DNA of 64,000 bases from Planomicrobium stackebrandtii (GCF_030814955.1 NZ_JAUSWB010000001.1:372001-436000); one strand, 5' to 3'; positions 18,265 through 28,692 are shown, counted from the stretch's first letter. The notes: a model not told the origin generated them from the letters alone. Made by a program: numbers and translations.

Positions 18265-18711
18265 TTAGTTAACCCAGCTGTTCATTGTTTTTTCGTATGA
18301 TACCAATTCTTCTTCTTTAAAGAACAAGCCGATTTCGCGTTCTGCGCTTTCAGCAGAATCCGATCCGTGAATCATGTTTTTGCCGACAGTAACTGCGAAG
18401 TCGCCGCGGATAGTTCCTGGAGCTGCATCTTTAGGGTTTGTAGCGCCCATCATTTGACGTGCAGTCAAAATAACGTTTTCGCCTTCCCAAACCATTGCGA
18501 ATACAGGACCTGAAGTGATGAATTCAACCAATTCACCGAAGAACGGACGCTCTTTGTGCTCGCCGTAATGCTCTTCAGCCAATTCAATAGGAATTTGCAT
18601 CAATTTAGCACCTGCTAAATGATACCCTTTTTTCTCAAAACGTGCGACGATTTCTCCGATTACGTTGCGTTGAACGCCATCTGGTTTAACCATTAAAAAT
18701 GTTTTTTCCAA
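18265..18711 (-). CDS. ndk: Nucleoside diphosphate kinase
   Basis: Balances nucleoside triphosphate pools by phosphate transfer through a histidine. [16 protein letters not shown] opens the protein and the phospho-His is His115 in [10 protein letters not shown] took TTG 18711 because GAGGAG is 8 bases upstream and it gives 148 residues, the family size; an in-frame GTG three codons earlier touches the ribosome site. Lies between hepT and aroC. Confidence 0.96.
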   Translation of the reverse strand: MEKTFLMVKPDGVQRNVIGEIVARFEKKGYHLAGAKLMQIPIELAEEHYGEHKERPFFGELVEFITSGPVFAMVWEGENVILTARQMMGATNPKDAAPGTIRGDFAVTVGKNMIHGSDSAESAEREIGLFFKEEELVSYEKTMNSWVN

Positions 18712-18796
18712 TGTAAACACTCCTCTATTTAAAGCTCGGGCTTTTTGCCCACCTTAAAAAATACTATCATTGTCGAACCATTTGTCAACTGCCAAC

Positions 18797-19771
18797 TTAA
18801 AAATTACGCTTGCCGATAAAAAAGGCGATTTTGCGCATCGTTTTCACTGCCTGCCCTTTTGGAAGAAAGGAAAGTTCCCGCAATGCTTTTTCCAAGTACC
18901 GTTCGCTCATCGCTTTCGCCTCTTCGATGGCAGAACTGTTTCGAATAGTCCGAACGACCGTTAACCGCTCTTCGTTGGATAAATCCCGATTCAAATTAGC
19001 TTTCAGCATAGTGTAAATTTCAGGATCTTTTCGCGCGCATAGAATGGGCAATGTGATGTTCCCCTGAATAAAATCGCTGCCTGCCGGTTTTCCAAGTTCT
19101 TCATCCGTAGAAGTGAAATCGAGAATATCGTCGATAATCTGAAATGACATACCGATAAAATATCCGAAACGGCGTAAATGTGCAGCAGTTTTCTCATCAG
19201 TGCCAGAAACGAGCGCTCCCAATTCACAGCTGGAGGATATCAGCAACGCCGTCTTCCTTTTGATGCGCCGGAAATAATCCCGCAGGTTTTGATCCAGCTT
19301 GTATTTATCTTTAATTTGAATAATTTCGCCCCGGCAAACTTCAATCAAAGTTTTTGACAGGATCTCATGAACACGCGGCGATTCAATTTCAGTAATCTGC
19401 TCCAACGCTCGCGCCAAAATAAAGTCACCAGTATACATTGCCACACTGTTGTTCCACTGTGCTTTGACAGTTGGTTGGCCTCTTCGGATTTCCGAATCAT
19501 CAATAACATCGTCGTGGACCAATGAAGCCATATGAATCAGTTCAAGCGGCACAGCTACACGCTTCATGACATCGATATTGTAATTTCCAAACTTTCCAGC
19601 AAGCAAAACAAAAACAGGTCGGATTCTTTTCCCTCCGGCCTGCAATAAATGAAGAGAAGCATCATTTAAAAGGAGAGATTGGGAATCCACTGCCTGTTCC
19701 AATTCCTTCTCGATCATTTCCAGTTCCGGTCTAAGGTCGGAATAGAGCAATTTCAACTTCATCTTTTCCAC
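18797..19771 (-). CDS. hepT: Heptaprenyl diphosphate synthase component II
   Basis: Catalytic subunit that with HepS makes the C35 side chain of menaquinone-7. Trans-prenyltransferase motifs DDVIDD at 87-92 and DDILD at 214-218 bind diphosphates via magnesium; GGKRIRP is at 46-52. 324 residues. GTG 19771 is preferred because AAGGA is 6 bases upstream. It is last of the hepS-menG-hepT trio. Confidence 0.94.
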   Translation of the reverse strand: MEKMKLKLLYSDLRPELEMIEKELEQAVDSQSLLLNDASLHLLQAGGKRIRPVFVLLAGKFGNYNIDVMKRVAVPLELIHMASLVHDDVIDDSEIRRGQPTVKAQWNNSVAMYTGDFILARALEQITEIESPRVHEILSKTLIEVCRGEIIQIKDKYKLDQNLRDYFRRIKRKTALLISSSCELGALVSGTDEKTAAHLRRFGYFIGMSFQIIDDILDFTSTDEELGKPAGSDFIQGNITLPILCARKDPEIYTMLKANLNRDLSNEERLTVVRTIRNSSAIEEAKAMSERYLEKALRELSFLPKGQAVKTMRKIAFFIGKRNF

Positions 19772-19788
19772 TTAAAATCCTTCTCCCG

Positions 19789-20502
19789 CTAGTTTACTTT
19801 TTTTATTCCCAAATGGAGGGCTGCGGCGCCTCCAGTATAAGGCTTGTATTTCACTTTCTCAAATCCGACCTCCGTGAACAGTTTTGCCAGTTGCTTCATG
19901 CCGGGAAAAGATTTTGCCGATTCCTGTAGCCATGAATACTCTTTATAGCTTTTAGCAAATAGTTTACCGAAAACCGGCATGATAAACCGGAAATACATTC
20001 TGAAAAATGGTTTAAAAACAATATTTTCCGGCTGTGACGTTTCAAGACAAGCAATCATTCCACCCGGCTTTAACACCCGGTGCATTTCGGAAAGGGCTTG
20101 GCGATAATCCGGAACATTGCGCAATCCAAAACCGATTGTCGCAAAGTCAAAAGAATTGTCAGGGTATGGCAGTGACATGGCGTTGCCTTGTACCAGCTTG
20201 ATCTGAGGCATGTCTTTGGTTTTATCATGTCCGACATTCAGCATGTTCTGGCTGAAATCCAGTCCGACAACCTGGCCGGTTTCACCAACCGCTTTGCCAA
20301 GTGCAATGGTCCAATCAGCAGTCCCGCAACAAACATCAATAGCGGCAGCACCTTTTGGCACCTGCATCTTGTACATGGTATCTTCACGCCATTTGTTGTG
20401 CTGCTGGAAACTGATGACCGAATTCATCTGATCATAGTTTTCGGAAATCTTTTCAAATACTTCGTGGACTTTTTGTTCTTTCGTTTTAGGCATATCAGTC
20501 AT
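19789..20502 (-). CDS. menG: Demethylmenaquinone methyltransferase
   Basis: SAM-dependent methyltransferase completing menaquinone. Motif [10 protein letters not shown] lies at 56-64 and the family signatures [20 protein letters not shown] and [11 protein letters not shown] follow; 237 residues. The Met start overlaps the hepS stop by 4 bases. Its place between hepS and hepT is the usual Bacilli arrangement. Confidence 0.95.
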   Translation of the reverse strand: MTDMPKTKEQKVHEVFEKISENYDQMNSVISFQQHNKWREDTMYKMQVPKGAAAIDVCCGTADWTIALGKAVGETGQVVGLDFSQNMLNVGHDKTKDMPQIKLVQGNAMSLPYPDNSFDFATIGFGLRNVPDYRQALSEMHRVLKPGGMIACLETSQPENIVFKPFFRMYFRFIMPVFGKLFAKSYKEYSWLQESAKSFPGMKQLAKLFTEVGFEKVKYKPYTGGAAALHLGIKKVN

Positions 20503-21275
20503 CCTTCTCGGGTCAGCTGCTCAGCTCTATGCTGGTGCGGGGTTATTTGATGGAGCAAAAATTGTGCCAGTTCATGATCCAGCGAACAATCACCTATGGA
20601 TACTAGAATCTGTCTGTGCAGGCTATCAAGTTTTTCCAACAGCCAATGTTCTGTATAGATTTCGTGAACAAGATTTGAATTCAGTTCCCGAAGAAAATGC
20701 GTGTAATTTTTTGACTGCAAATGCTTCAGCTCATCGGTGTAGCGCAAGTATAGAAGCGTCTGTTTAGCGAGCGGTGTATATTCGGAAAAATCGTAAAATT
20801 TATAAAATGATAATAAAAGTTCAGTTTCAATAACCGTGATGGCTTCTTCCACTTCTTCAATAGAGCGAATTGCGTCTTCGAAAAAAGAAGTTTTCTTTTC
20901 ACTCACTTGAATAATTGCTGTGGCCAGTTGCTGAACCATAGCAATATTTTTTGAATTGACCAGCATCTGATAATAGATACCGCTATATAGATCGCCAGCC
21001 AACACAGTCAACTGCTGCTCTTTGATGATGGGAACATCTTCTCTTACTTGATCATGGGCATGCAAAGCAGCGTAGACGATGGAAACCGTTTTTGCAGAAG
21101 ACTCAATTTCAGGCGACCAATTCTTCCCGTCAAAAAAAGGCAACAGCAAAAAAAACAAACGAGACTCTTTGACGGATGGTCCTTCTGTAAATTGATCGAG
21201 GGTCCGCTGTCTCACAGCATCCAAAACCTCGACTTCCATGGAAATAATTTTCGATTGTATTTGATGTCCCTTCAT
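20499..21275 (-). CDS. hepS: Heptaprenyl diphosphate synthase component I
   Basis: Small non-catalytic partner of HepT that helps set chain length. About 258 helical residues with [29 protein letters not shown] in the first half, typical of HepS, and no Asp-rich prenyltransferase motif. I chose ATG 21275 because GGAG is 8 bases before it; an ATG six codons earlier lacks a ribosome site. First gene of hepS-menG-hepT; a TATACT with an upstream TG (about 21323-21332) may be its promoter. Confidence 0.88.
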   Translation of the reverse strand: MKGHQIQSKIISMEVEVLDAVRQRTLDQFTEGPSVKESRLFFLLLPFFDGKNWSPEIESSAKTVSIVYAALHAHDQVREDVPIIKEQQLTVLAGDLYSGIYYQMLVNSKNIAMVQQLATAIIQVSEKKTSFFEDAIRSIEEVEEAITVIETELLLSFYKFYDFSEYTPLAKQTLLYLRYTDELKHLQSKNYTHFLRELNSNLVHEIYTEHWLLEKLDSLHRQILVSIGDCSLDHELAQFLLHQITPHQHRAEQLTREG

Positions 21276-21352
21276 ACTGCTTGCTCCATTCATGATTTAG
21301 CCATACTACGATAGTATATCACAGGCAAAGCCTTGCCTTCATCCAATATCGT

Positions 21353-21574
21353 TTATTTTTTAGCGTCGCTTTCAACGATACCGTGGGCAGAATGAATTTC
21401 CGCTTTCCCGCGGATTTTCATAGCTGAAGTGTGCTCTGTAAACTGAGCAATCATCACTTCGCCTTTATCCAATTTTTCAGTATGGTGAAATTTTGTGTCG
21501 TTGCCGCGAGTTAAACCAATTACATTCACGCCATCTTCCTGCGCGCGAATAACTATATATTCTGTCTGAGCCAT
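21353..21574 (-). CDS. mtrB: Tryptophan RNA-binding attenuation protein TRAP
   Basis: TRAP forms an 11-subunit ring that, when loaded with tryptophan, binds GAG/UAG repeats in the trp leader. The 73-residue protein keeps [40 protein letters not shown], including the Lys and Arg residues of the RNA-binding face as I recall them from B. subtilis. Between folE and hepS, the conserved position. No trp gene is in this window, so its targets must be elsewhere. Confidence 0.96.
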   Translation of the reverse strand: MAQTEYIVIRAQEDGVNVIGLTRGNDTKFHHTEKLDKGEVMIAQFTEHTSAMKIRGKAEIHSAHGIVESDAKK

Positions 21575-21595
21575 TTTCCCACCTGCTTTTCCGTA

Positions 21596-22180
21596 TTAGT
21601 CCATATTGATATATGTGATGACTTCAGATCGTTTAATGTCATCTGTTTCAAAAATTCCTCTAGAGACCGCTGTCACCGTTTTAGAACCGGGTTTCTTGAT
21701 CCCTCTCATGGTCATGCACATATGCTCCGCTTCAATCATGACGTAAACGCCATGCGGGTTCAATGTTTCCATTAAAGAATCTGCAATCGTCGAGGTAATG
21801 CGTTCCTGAAGCTGCGGTCGTTTTGCTACCGTCTCTACCGCGCGTGCCAACTTGCTCAATCCCGTCACAATGCCATCACGAGGAATATAAGCGATATGCG
21901 CCTTGCCAAAAAACGGAACGAGGTGATGTTCACACATCGAGTAGAAAGGAATATCTTTGACGAGCACCAATTCTTCATGGCCTTCATGAAAAACCGTTTT
22001 GAAATATTCTTTGGGATCTTCTTTCAATCCGGAAAATACTTCCGCATACATCTTAGCTACCCTTTTAGGCGTATCCTTTAATCCTTCTCGGTTTACGTCT
22101 TCCCCAACAGCCTCTAAAATCATCGAGACAGCTTGTTCAATTTTATCAAGGTCTACTTTTTGTGCTTTCACATCTATCAT
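21596..22180 (-). CDS. folE: GTP cyclohydrolase I
   Basis: First enzyme of tetrahydrofolate synthesis, GTP to dihydroneopterin triphosphate. Zinc ligands lie in [10 protein letters not shown] (Cys83, His85/86) and EHMCMTMRG. 194 residues with AGGAGGAAG upstream of the ATG. Called mtrA in B. subtilis for its pairing with mtrB, which follows after 21 bases here. Confidence 0.96.
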   Translation of the reverse strand: MIDVKAQKVDLDKIEQAVSMILEAVGEDVNREGLKDTPKRVAKMYAEVFSGLKEDPKEYFKTVFHEGHEELVLVKDIPFYSMCEHHLVPFFGKAHIAYIPRDGIVTGLSKLARAVETVAKRPQLQERITSTIADSLMETLNPHGVYVMIEAEHMCMTMRGIKKPGSKTVTAVSRGIFETDDIKRSEVITYINMD

Positions 22181-22286
22181 TCTGCTTCCTCCTGTTGAAG
22201 ACGAATCGGTTATTTTTTGGCAGCAGGATGGCTGCCGGTAGTATTATGAATTCAAGTTTTATATGTAGTGCTTGTGAATTTTCAGT

Positions 22287-22349
22287 CATGCCACTTCGGC
22301 AGATCGTCTTATGCCTGTCGGAGCAGAACGGCCGTCTCCGCTTTTCTCA
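22287..22349. repeat. 63-bp direct repeat, copy 1
   Basis: Matches 22411-22473 at 61 of 63 positions, the last 50 being identical. Lies in the 404-base gap between folE and hbs. It contains CTTATGCCTGTCGGAGC and ends CCGCTTTTCTCA, both related to repeat cores at 38281-38632. Between the two copies (22350-22410) is a related segment starting TGTCTAGCTTCAGC. The gap otherwise shows only the hbs terminator and no gene. Confidence 0.9.
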
Positions 22350-22410
22350 TTGTCTAGCTTCAGCGGCCTGCTCCTCGGGTCATAAGCCACTCTGGCTGCG
22401 CGGCTGAAAC

Positions 22411-22473
22411 CATGCCGCTTCGCCAGATCGTCTTATGCCTGTCGGAGCAGAACGGCCGTCTCCGCTTTTCTCA
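22411..22473. repeat. 63-bp direct repeat, copy 2
   Basis: Second copy of the 22287-22349 repeat, two mismatches. Its first half, reversed, resembles 43914-43952 (GGCATAAG followed by GGCGAAGCGGC), so it belongs to a dispersed family. Confidence 0.9.
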
Positions 22474-22519
22474 CATGAATCGTAGCATACGCACAGGTGT
22501 TTCGCAAAATTGTTGGCTC

Positions 22520-22566
22520 AAAAAAAGGATGACTTTTGCAAGATTGTGTCTCGCAAAAGTCATCCT
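22520..22566 (-). terminator. Terminator after hbs
   Basis: A 14-bp perfect stem: AGGATGACTTTTGC (22566-22553 on the minus strand) with GCAAAAGTCATCCT, followed by seven Ts. Among the strongest terminators here, as expected for an abundant HU transcript. Confidence 0.95.
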
Positions 22567-22584
22567 ATGTACAGAGGCTAAAGC

Positions 22585-22857
22585 TTACTTCACTGCGTCT
22601 TTAAGCGCTTTACCTGGCTTAAATGCAGGAACTTTGCTTGCAGCGATCTCAATTTCAGCACCAGTTTGTGGGTTACGTCCTTTGCGGGCCGCGCGTTCGC
22701 GTACTTCAAAGTTACCGAAACCGATCAACTGTACTTTTTCACCTTTAGTTAGAGCATCTTGAATTGTCTCAAATGCAGCGTCAACTGCTTTGGCAGCGTC
22801 TTTACGAGAAAGTTCAGCTGCTTCAGCAACAGAGTTCACTAATTCTGTTTTGTTCAT
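22585..22857 (-). CDS. hbs: DNA-binding protein HU
   Basis: Histone-like nucleoid protein that bends DNA. 90 residues with [20 protein letters not shown], the beta-arm [12 protein letters not shown] and [18 protein letters not shown] 22857 has GAGGAGG 8 bases upstream. In B. subtilis spoIVA lies between hbs and yphF; here the gap (22858-23030) holds no gene, in keeping with a non-sporulating relative. Confidence 0.97.
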   Translation of the reverse strand: MNKTELVNSVAEAAELSRKDAAKAVDAAFETIQDALTKGEKVQLIGFGNFEVRERAARKGRNPQTGAEIEIAASKVPAFKPGKALKDAVK

Positions 22858-23030
22858 GCTATTCACCTCCTCTCAAAGGGGATGCAATCATCAATCCTGT
22901 AAAAAGAGTATCACATCGAAAATCGCATAGCAACAACAAACAGCCTGCTTTTTCAATAAAACCACCAAATACTAACAAAATTTTCTAAAAAGAGGGCATT
23001 TCTATTAAAAACGCGGTAAATCAACGTTTT

Positions 23031-23741
23031 TTACTCTGTTAAAAATACCGGTTCATTTTCTTCATTTATAGTATACGGCAATGAGTAGGCTGGCACGACA
23101 GGATGTTCTTCATAAAGAATAAAGCGGATATCCTGCCCGGCTTCCAGCTCTCCTTCATACTCTTGGAGAGCTGAAAATATGTCCATCGCATAATCAATAT
23201 AGATTTCACCGCTGCCAGTAATTACTAAAGGCAGATTTCTGCCAGTGTATGGACTGACAACAGTTGGCTCTTCAGAAAAACCCATTGCTTCATGGTTAAA
23301 TTTGTAGACGTTGTCCGCCAGTATTTCAGCGATTGGCACCTGTCCGCCGTTTGCGCTTTTTCTGACATTGACTGATCTAATCACTTCTGCGGCTTGCAGA
23401 TCCACCAGTTTTACAGTCGGATTTTCTTCAACGTCCATTAAGACATATTGAAAAATGCCACCGGTTTCAAATGCATTTGTAGGCACTTCAGCAGTGTAAT
23501 CAGGAACAATCAACGAAAAATCGACTGGATACTTAATGTATTGGTCAATATCCATATCCCGTGTCTTTATTGGCAGCAAACCGCCTGTTGCACCTCTGTA
23601 CTGATTCACTGCATTTTGAACAGTAATTAGTTGGTCTTCATACGGAATTTGGTTTTCTGCTCTCTCGCTTTGTGGATATCCGCACGAAGCGAGAAATCCC
23701 ACTATAAATAGGAGCAGCATAAATAATATTGTTTTTTTCAT
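23031..23741 (-). CDS. yphF: YphF-like lipoprotein
   Basis: 236-residue predicted lipoprotein: lysine start, hydrophobic segment to about residue 17 and a lipobox with Cys20 (FLASC). The mature part has no domain I can name. Start ATG 23741 uses the GAGGTG just upstream; a GTG three codons earlier overlaps that site. Position before yphE and gpsA matches YphF of B. subtilis. Function unknown. Confidence 0.8.
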   Translation of the reverse strand: MKKTILFMLLLFIVGFLASCGYPQSERAENQIPYEDQLITVQNAVNQYRGATGGLLPIKTRDMDIDQYIKYPVDFSLIVPDYTAEVPTNAFETGGIFQYVLMDVEENPTVKLVDLQAAEVIRSVNVRKSANGGQVPIAEILADNVYKFNHEAMGFSEEPTVVSPYTGRNLPLVITGSGEIYIDYAMDIFSALQEYEGELEAGQDIRFILYEEHPVVPAYSLPYTINEENEPVFLTE

Positions 23742-23751
23742 TTTCCTCACC

Positions 23752-23955
23752 TCATGCGCCGCCGGTAGGGCCGCTGAATACTGTGAATATCATGATAAAG
23801 AATCCAAGAATCAGCAAGATGTATGCAACTAGCGCGAAAAGAAATTTAAGGATGCCATTCTTCAGTTTGTATCTGCTCAAGTAGATAAAGCCCATTGAAA
23901 TCATCAAAAAAGCAATTCCAGCAAATGATACCCACATTTTATCTAAAGCACTCAT
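23752..23955 (-). CDS. yphE: DUF2768 small membrane protein YphE
   Basis: 67 residues with two hydrophobic helices (about 8-26 and 38-58) and a Gly-rich tail. Lies between gpsA and the YphF-like lipoprotein gene, matching yphE by position and size. Unknown function. Confidence 0.75.
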   Translation of the reverse strand: MSALDKMWVSFAGIAFLMISMGFIYLSRYKLKNGILKFLFALVAYILLILGFFIMIFTVFSGPTGGA

Positions 23956-23997
23956 AATTGCCCGCCTTTCGTAGTGTTTCAGTCAATAGTATAGCAT

Positions 23998-24035
23998 AAA
24001 AAAAGAAGAGGGAGCTTGTGGCATCCTCTTCTTTT
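23998..24035 (-). terminator. Terminator after gpsA
   Basis: AAAAGAAGAGG (24001-24011) and CCTCTTCTTTT (24025-24035) pair; on the minus strand the stem runs into Ts. Separates the der-gpsA transcript from yphE-yphF. Confidence 0.85.
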
Positions 24036-24042
24036 GTGACAA

Positions 24043-25062
24043 TTAAAGCAAGTTGATCAAATCTTCCATTTCGTTCTTTTTCATGCGGCCCATCAGCTTT
24101 CCGACCGCTTCGTCTGTCGACACATCGTCAAAGAGAACCGAATAAAGTGCAGCCGTTATCGGCATAGGTACATCATATGCCTCCGACAATTGATAAGCTG
24201 CTTTGGTGGTCCGTATCCCTTCGACAACCATGCCCATTTCTTCCAGCACTTCGTCCAGGGATTTGCCTTTGCCGAGCATGTTTCCTGCGCGCCAATTGCG
24301 TGAATGGACACTGGTGCACGTCACGATTAAATCACCCACCCCGGTCAGTCCGGAGAAAGTCAAAGGCGTTGCACCCATTTTTACGCCGAGCCGTGCAATC
24401 TCTGCCAGCCCGCGCGTCATGATGGCAGCTTTTGCATTATCGCCAAACCCTAAGCCGTCTGTTATTCCGACAGCCAAGGCAATAATATTTTTCAAAGCAC
24501 CGCCAATTTCAACGCCAATCACATCGGTGTTTGTATAAACCCGGAAATAATGATTCATGAACAGATCCTGGATCCGATTGGCTGCTGCAGTATTCTCACA
24601 GGCAGCTGTAACGGTCGTCGGATGCTCCTGCACCACTTCTTCTGCATGGCTTGGCCCAGACAACACAACAACGTCTTCAATCCATTGTTCCGGTATTTCT
24701 TCGCGGATCATTTCACTGATCCGTTTTAAAGAGTCCGGTTCAATGCCTTTTGAAACGTGGACAAACAAAACTTTTCGATCCAGGACTTTTTTGATGTCCT
24801 GACAGACTTCCCGGATGGCTTTTGTCGGAACAGCCATCACCAAAATGTCACCATGGTTAACAGCAAGAGCCAAATCGCTTGTCGCTTTCAGGCTTTCCGG
24901 CAACCGTGTGTCTTTTAAATAACGTTTGTTGGTATGCGCATTAATTTCGTCAGCCTGTTCCTGACGATGTGTCCAAAGCAACAGATCATGGCCATTTTGA
25001 GCAAGTACATAGCTCAATGCCGTTCCCCAGCTTCCTGCTCCAAAAACAGAAACTTTTTCCAT
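24043..25062 (-). CDS. gpsA: NAD(P)-dependent glycerol-3-phosphate dehydrogenase
   Basis: Makes sn-glycerol-3-phosphate from dihydroxyacetone phosphate for phospholipid synthesis. Rossmann motif GAGSWGTAL at 8-16, KGIEPDSLKRISE, LSGPSHAEEV and the catalytic Lys region GGALKNIIALAVGITDGLGFGDNAKAA. 339 residues, full length. 22 bases after der, with which it is probably co-transcribed. plsC at 28761 acts later in the same lipid pathway. Confidence 0.96.
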   Translation of the reverse strand: MEKVSVFGAGSWGTALSYVLAQNGHDLLLWTHRQEQADEINAHTNKRYLKDTRLPESLKATSDLALAVNHGDILVMAVPTKAIREVCQDIKKVLDRKVLFVHVSKGIEPDSLKRISEMIREEIPEQWIEDVVVLSGPSHAEEVVQEHPTTVTAACENTAAANRIQDLFMNHYFRVYTNTDVIGVEIGGALKNIIALAVGITDGLGFGDNAKAAIMTRGLAEIARLGVKMGATPLTFSGLTGVGDLIVTCTSVHSRNWRAGNMLGKGKSLDEVLEEMGMVVEGIRTTKAAYQLSEAYDVPMPITAALYSVLFDDVSTDEAVGKLMGRMKKNEMEDLINLL

Positions 25063-25084
25063 AAGCTAAAACCACCTTTTTACC

Positions 25085-26395
25085 TTAAGTACGCGCTCTT
25101 GTGATCAAACGAAGAGGAGTTCCTTCGAAATCAAAACTTTCGCGAATCCGGTTCTGCAAGAAACGTTCATAGCTAAAGTGCATCAGATCCGGTTCATTGA
25201 CAAAAACAACAAATGTCGGAGGCTTGATTGCCACTTGCGTTGCATAATAAAGGCGTAAACGGCGGCCTTTATCCGACGGCGCTGGGTTCATGGCAACTGC
25301 ATCTTCGATAACTTCATTTAAAGTGCTCGATTGAATACGTCTAGAGTGGTTATCATTCACTTTATTGACAATTTCTAAAATGCTGTGTACGCGTTTTCCG
25401 CTGATTGCGGAAACAAACATGATCGGCGCATAATCCAAGAACAGGAAATGCTCACGGATTTTGCGTGTCATGACGTTCATCGTTTTTTCATCTTTTTCAA
25501 TGGCATCCCATTTATTGACAATAATAATAATTGCTTTTCCGGCTTCATGTGCATAACCCGCAATTTTTTTGTCCTGTTCCTGAATGCCTTCTTCTGCATT
25601 CAAGACTACCAAAACAACGTCTGAACGTTCAATGGCGCGCAGTGCACGCAAAACACTGTACTTTTCAGTCGTTTCATAGACTTTCCCTTTTTTGCGCATT
25701 CCGGCCGTATCAATGATGACATAAGGCTGTTCGTTATATTCGTACTGGGTATCGATAGCGTCGCGTGTGGTTCCTGCTACTTCGCTGACAATGACACGTT
25801 CTTCACCCAGGAATGAGTTTACAAGGGAGGATTTGCCGACATTCGGACGGCCGATCAATGAGAATTTGATGACATCGTCCGGATATTCCTCGTCATCGTC
25901 TTTCGGGAAGTTTTTAGCCACCTCGTCCAATAAATCGCCCAATCCCAGTCCGTGGGATCCTGACAGCGGATAAGGTTCACCCATTCCCAATGTATAGAAA
26001 TCATAAATCATGTGGCGCATATCGGGATTGTCGATTTTGTTGACGGCCAAAATGACCGGTTTTTTCGTGCGGTATAAAATCTTGGCTACCTGTTCGTCCT
26101 GCGTTGTGACACCATCGCGTCCGTTAACAAGGAATATGATGACATCCGCTTCGTCCATGGCAATTTCTGCCTGTTGGCGGATCTGTTCAAGGAATGGCTC
26201 GTCCCGAAGATCGATGCCCCCTGTGTCTATAATGTTAAATTCATGTGTCAGCCAATCTGCCGAGCTGTAAATACGGTCACGCGTCACTCCTGGAATATCT
26301 TCCACTATGGAAACCCGTTCTCCTACCACGCGATTGAATATCGTGGACTTACCAACGTTCGGCCGGCCAACTATTGCTACTACCGGTTTTGACAT
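25085..26395 (-). CDS. der: GTPase Der (EngA), ribosome assembly
   Basis: Two tandem GTPase domains plus a KH-like tail, needed for 50S ribosome assembly. Domain 1: GRPNVGKST at 10-18, DTGG, NKID. Domain 2: GRPNVGKSS near 183, DTAG, NKWD. KH-like C-terminus from about 350 ([21 protein letters not shown]). 436 residues is the family size. Upstream, seaA/yphA found in B. subtilis are not present. Confidence 0.97.
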   Translation of the reverse strand: MSKPVVAIVGRPNVGKSTIFNRVVGERVSIVEDIPGVTRDRIYSSADWLTHEFNIIDTGGIDLRDEPFLEQIRQQAEIAMDEADVIIFLVNGRDGVTTQDEQVAKILYRTKKPVILAVNKIDNPDMRHMIYDFYTLGMGEPYPLSGSHGLGLGDLLDEVAKNFPKDDDEEYPDDVIKFSLIGRPNVGKSSLVNSFLGEERVIVSEVAGTTRDAIDTQYEYNEQPYVIIDTAGMRKKGKVYETTEKYSVLRALRAIERSDVVLVVLNAEEGIQEQDKKIAGYAHEAGKAIIIIVNKWDAIEKDEKTMNVMTRKIREHFLFLDYAPIMFVSAISGKRVHSILEIVNKVNDNHSRRIQSSTLNEVIEDAVAMNPAPSDKGRRLRLYYATQVAIKPPTFVVFVNEPDLMHFSYERFLQNRIRESFDFEGTPLRLITRART

Positions 26396-26488
26396 ATAAA
26401 ATTCATCCTTCCACTTCTGATATGCCTATTATACACGAAAAAGGCGATGGCATCTGCTAAATGTCCATCCCCCTAAAATGTGCAATAT

Positions 26489-27544
26489 TCAGTTTTTCTC
26501 AGGGTTTGCATAAGATGCCGGACTAAAGCCTCTGGCGCTGAGGTATTGCGCCAATTCTCCAGAAATGACTGCTGGACATTTTTGAATATCCATCAGATTT
26601 TTGGCTCCCAATGCCGTCATCATCATGGCCAGATCCTCATAAAGTCCATTCACATCACTGATTAGCTGAATTTCGCCATCCTGCATCGCTGTCTTCAAAA
26701 ACGATCCGGCAAGGCCCACTGCATCGGCTCCCAGTAAAAATGCTTTGATCATGTCCTGGGCATCCTGTATGCCGCCTGAAGCAAGCACCGTTTTGCCGAA
26801 AACACTTTTCACTTCAACAATCGCCGCTGCTGTCGGAATGCCCCAGTCTTCAAAATAGGCCAGCTTCCGTCTCCGGCGCTCATTTTCAATCAAGGCAAAA
26901 TTCGTTCCGCCAAAGCCGCTGACATCGATTGCAGAAATCCCAGTATGGCTCAGTTTCTCTGCCGTTTCACGCGATACGCCAAAACCGGTCTCTTTTATGA
27001 TCACAGGGACATTCAGCTGTTCTGCAATCGCACTTATGCGTTCTAATGCTCCACGGAAATCACGGTCACCTTCAGGCATTGTCAACTCCTGGACAACATT
27101 CAGGTGGATTTGCAGCGCATTGGCCTCGATCATCTCGACCGCTTCTTGTGCTTGACGGACTGTTGCTTCGCTTCCGAGATTGGCGAGCAAGATACCATCC
27201 GGATTTTCTTTACGGACGACTGCATAAGATTGCCGCTCGCTGCGGTCTTTTAAAGCTGCCATTTGCGAGCCAACAGCCATGGCTGCCCCCGTCTCTTTGG
27301 CAACCCTGGCCAGTAAGCCATTCAATTGTTCGGTGTCCCTGCCGCCGCCGCCCGTCATCGCATTAATAAAAACAGGTGATTTCAAATTCAAATCACCTGT
27401 TTTTGGTTTTATGCTGATATCAGAAACCGCGGAATCTGGCAAAGCCTGATGGACGAACCGAATATCATCGAACATGTTCTTCTTGCTCTGTCCTGTCGAT
27501 AAAGCAAATTGTATATGATCCATTTTGCGTTCTGCTCTCGACAT
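26489..27544 (-). CDS. fni: Isopentenyl-diphosphate delta-isomerase, type 2
   Basis: FMN-dependent interconversion of isopentenyl and dimethylallyl diphosphate, feeding the HepST chain. MTGGGGRDTEQLN, GSQMAAL, HLNVVQELTMPEGDRDF, KETGFGVS and DVSGFGGTNFALIE are signature type 2 motifs. 351 residues. It begins 2 bases after the stop of the S1-domain gene, so it is likely co-transcribed. Confidence 0.95.
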   Translation of the reverse strand: MSRAERKMDHIQFALSTGQSKKNMFDDIRFVHQALPDSAVSDISIKPKTGDLNLKSPVFINAMTGGGGRDTEQLNGLLARVAKETGAAMAVGSQMAALKDRSERQSYAVVRKENPDGILLANLGSEATVRQAQEAVEMIEANALQIHLNVVQELTMPEGDRDFRGALERISAIAEQLNVPVIIKETGFGVSRETAEKLSHTGISAIDVSGFGGTNFALIENERRRRKLAYFEDWGIPTAAAIVEVKSVFGKTVLASGGIQDAQDMIKAFLLGADAVGLAGSFLKTAMQDGEIQLISDVNGLYEDLAMMMTALGAKNLMDIQKCPAVISGELAQYLSARGFSPASYANPEKN

Positions 27545-27546
27545 AA

Positions 27547-28692
27547 TTATTCGGATTTAAACCCTTTTAGTTTATCACCGATCACATCACTGATTGAGAA
27601 TCCAGTTGACTCTTCAGGCATGTCATACTTCGAGAAATCCTGGTCTCCTTCTTTCTCCTGGAGTTCCTTGATGCTTAGAGAAAGACGCTTATCGGTTTTA
27701 TTGACTTCAAGCACTTTAACTTGAACTTCTTCGCCTTCCGTCAAAACCTCGTTCGGCGTGCCAATATGTTTGTGTGCAATCTGGGAAATATGGACAAGCC
27801 CTTCAACGCCCGGCAAAACTTCCACAAACGCGCCATAGCTGACGAGACGCTTGACCGTTCCAGTATGAACCGAACCTTTTGGCGCTTTTTCATCAATAGA
27901 ATCCCATGGCCCTGGAAGTGTGTCTTTAATGGACAGCGAAATTCTTTCAGAGTCACGGTCTACAGAAAGTACTTTGACCGTCACTTCCTGGCCTTCCGTT
28001 ACCACGTCAGAAACTTTTTCCACATGCTCATGCGACAGCTGCGATATATGAACCAAACCATCCACACCGCCAATATCGACAAAAGCTCCGAAAGACGCGA
28101 TGCGTTGCACTTTACCTTTCATTTCATCTCCAGCATGGATTTTTTCCATCACCTGGACTTTTTGAGATTCTTTTTCTTTTTCAATAACAGCACGGTGAGA
28201 AAGAATCAGACGATTGTTTTCTTTTTCCATTTCGACAATCTTGAAGGTCAGTACTTTTCCCTTATAATCTTCAAAAGACTCAACAAAATAATCTTCCACT
28301 AAAGAGGCCGGAACAAATCCGCGTACACCTAAATCGACGACCAGGCCGCCTTTGACGACGTCCTTCACTTCAGCTTCGATAATCTCGCCCGATTCGAATT
28401 TTTTCTCCAACTCGTCCCATGCCTGCTCAGCATCAACTTTTCGTTTGGATAAAACAAAATTCTCATCTTCCACTTTCGTAATGATCAGATCTAGTTCGTC
28501 TCCAACCTCTACAGAATCTGATGCCTTTTCAATATGCAGGCTCGATAACTCACTAATGGGTATAATGCCGTCAAAAGGAGCCCCTTCAATTGTTACAGTT
28601 ACAGCTTTTTCTTCTATTTTGGCAACTATCCCTTTTACGCGATCTCCTGTTTGGAAGTCACGGTTTTCCATCATGTTCGTTTCCTCTGACAT
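27547..28692 (-). CDS. ypfD: S1 RNA-binding domain protein (30S S1 homologue, YpfD)
   Basis: 381 residues with four S1 domains, starting near residues 15, 100, 185 and 272 (e.g. [40 protein letters not shown], each followed by GLVHISQ). Shorter than the six-domain proteobacterial S1 and typical of the Bacilli form, whose ribosomal role is less strict. AAGGAGGG precedes ATG 28692. Lies between plsC and fni. Confidence 0.93.
   Translation of the reverse strand: MSEETNMMENRDFQTGDRVKGIVAKIEEKAVTVTIEGAPFDGIIPISELSSLHIEKASDSVEVGDELDLIITKVEDENFVLSKRKVDAEQAWDELEKKFESGEIIEAEVKDVVKGGLVVDLGVRGFVPASLVEDYFVESFEDYKGKVLTFKIVEMEKENNRLILSHRAVIEKEKESQKVQVMEKIHAGDEMKGKVQRIASFGAFVDIGGVDGLVHISQLSHEHVEKVSDVVTEGQEVTVKVLSVDRDSERISLSIKDTLPGPWDSIDEKAPKGSVHTGTVKRLVSYGAFVEVLPGVEGLVHISQIAHKHIGTPNEVLTEGEEVQVKVLEVNKTDKRLSLSIKELQEKEGDQDFSKYDMPEESTGFSISDVIGDKLKGFKSE

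Noticed and set aside
22287..22473. Repeat-spacer-repeat that might be a minimal CRISPR array
   Set aside because: Only two 63-bp copies, the spacer itself belongs to the same repeat family, and no cas genes are present.
22162..22762. Plus-strand frames of 81 and 116 residues near folE and hbs
   Set aside because: They share a segment only because they read through the duplicated 63-bp repeat; no coding signals.
27721..28302. 193-residue plus-strand frame opposite the S1-domain gene
   Set aside because: Rich in Phe, Asn and His as expected from reading an acidic gene backwards; no ribosome site.
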